Positions 7,323-7,826 of a DNA stretch of 7,826 nt are shown here, one piece after another. The translations under genes were made by a program, and so were the position numbers. The notes under the pieces were generated by a model. It did no database searches, had not been told where the DNA came from, and was given only the letters and a program-made list of their open reading frames with translations. Origin of the DNA: Bacteroidota bacterium (GTDB lineage: Bacteria; Bacteroidota; Bacteroidia; Chitinophagales; Chitinophagaceae); the NCBI GenBank assembly GCA_021824855.1, contig JAKAJX010000279.1:1-7826 (forward strand), read 5' to 3'. Position 1 is the first letter of the stretch. Each line of letters begins with the position of its first letter.

Positions 7323-7826
7323 TTAGTTAAGCCAGCCTTTAGCCATAAACAAATCTATTTGACGCTGTACATTCACTTCGCTGCTCCAATATTTCATTTT
7401 CTCAAATGCCAATTTGCCCATAGCTTGAATAATATCTTGATGCAATGCTGCGTATAACATTTTTTCGGTTAAACTTTGCACATTAGCCGATTCATACACC
7501 CATCCGGTTTTCCCTTCTTCTACCAAATCTAATCTGGCACCAATTCTATTACTTACAATTACCGGAATGCTACAAAGCATAGCTTCATTAACGGGTAATC
7601 CATAAGGCTCGTGATCGGAGGAAAAGACCAACAAATCGGCAGAATAATAATATTTGGGTAATTCGCTGTATTTAATTAATCCGGGTAAAAAAACTCTTTC
7701 AGAAATATTCAACTCATTAATCATTTGCTCTATCGGCAATCGCAATGGTCCCTCACCTATCATTACCAATCGGCAATTATCGGGCATGTTAGCAAAAGCT
7801 TTAAGCACATCCAAAGGTCTTTTCCG
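7323..7826 (-). CDS. Glycosyltransferase family 4, C-terminal part (N-terminus outside window)
   Basis: Only the last 167 codons of this gene are in the window. The reading frame stays open to the edge as RKRPLDVLKAF, which matches the conserved donor-domain segment that follows the usual GR..K of GT4 enzymes. The TTG at 7812-7814 is therefore an internal leucine and not a start. The visible part is the donor-binding half: VMIGEGPLR (21-29 of the visible part), the ISERVFLPGLI segment (41-51), DHEPYGLPVNEAM (71-83) with E73 and E81 of E-x7-E, then PVIVSNRIGA (88-97) and EEGKTGWVY (103-111). The acceptor-binding half is missing only because of the window edge. It ends 5 bp before the next glycosyltransferase and is the most upstream visible member of the operon. 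Confidence 0.9.
   Translation of the reverse strand, partial: RKRPLDVLKAFANMPDNCRLVMIGEGPLRLPIEQMINELNISERVFLPGLIKYSELPKYYYSADLLVFSSDHEPYGLPVNEAMLCSIPVIVSNRIGARLDLVEEGKTGWVYESANVQSLTEKMLYAALHQDIIQAMGKLAFEKMKYWSSEVNVQRQIDLFMAKGWLN

Noticed and set aside
7812..7814. TTG as a start for the gene at the right edge
   Set aside because: The frame is open upstream through RKRP to the window end, and the protein would lack the whole acceptor domain of a GT4 enzyme; the gene is simply cut by the window.

Overview
The window looks like part of a surface-polysaccharide locus from an AT-rich member of the Bacteroidota. G+C is roughly one third by eye. The taxonomic call is an inference: the gene starts lack purine-rich Shine-Dalgarno sequences and sit instead behind A/T-rich leaders, and the protein style fits Chitinophagaceae- or Flavobacteriia-like bacteria. 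No phylogenetic marker is present to settle it.

All seven genes lie on the minus strand, so transcription runs from high to low coordinates. In that order they are: the 3' part of a GT4 glycosyltransferase (7323-7826, cut by the window edge); a short GT4 enzyme (6319-7317); a third GT4 enzyme with a GTG start (5104-6312); an asparagine-synthase-like glutamine amidotransferase (3264-5060); a fourth GT4 enzyme with a TTG start (2110-3231); a fifth GT4 enzyme (936-2087); and the N-terminal half of a NodU/CmcH-type O-carbamoyltransferase (1-925, cut by the window edge). The gaps between genes are 5, 6, 43, 32, 22 and 10 bp. No gene-free stretch exceeds 43 bp, and I see no convincing terminator. 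The genes therefore probably form one operon that begins and ends outside the window. I see no RNA genes, mobile elements, CRISPR arrays or attachment sites.

As a working model, five retaining GT4 glycosyltransferases build an oligosaccharide repeat unit on the cytoplasmic face of the membrane. The AsnB-like enzyme may convert a carboxylate, for example of a uronic acid, to an amide, and the carbamoyltransferase may add O-carbamoyl groups to a sugar hydroxyl. The flippase, polymerase, initiating phosphosugar transferase and sugar-nucleotide genes are not in the window.

The most interesting details are these. The AsnB-like protein has leucine where asparagine-forming enzymes have a glutamate in the SGEG motif, which argues against ordinary asparagine synthesis. 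A run of ten A on the coding strand lies at codons 4-7 of one glycosyltransferase, where any one-base slip causes an immediate stop. Two adjacent glycosyltransferases are in the same frame and separated by a single stop codon. I find no clearly new class of system.
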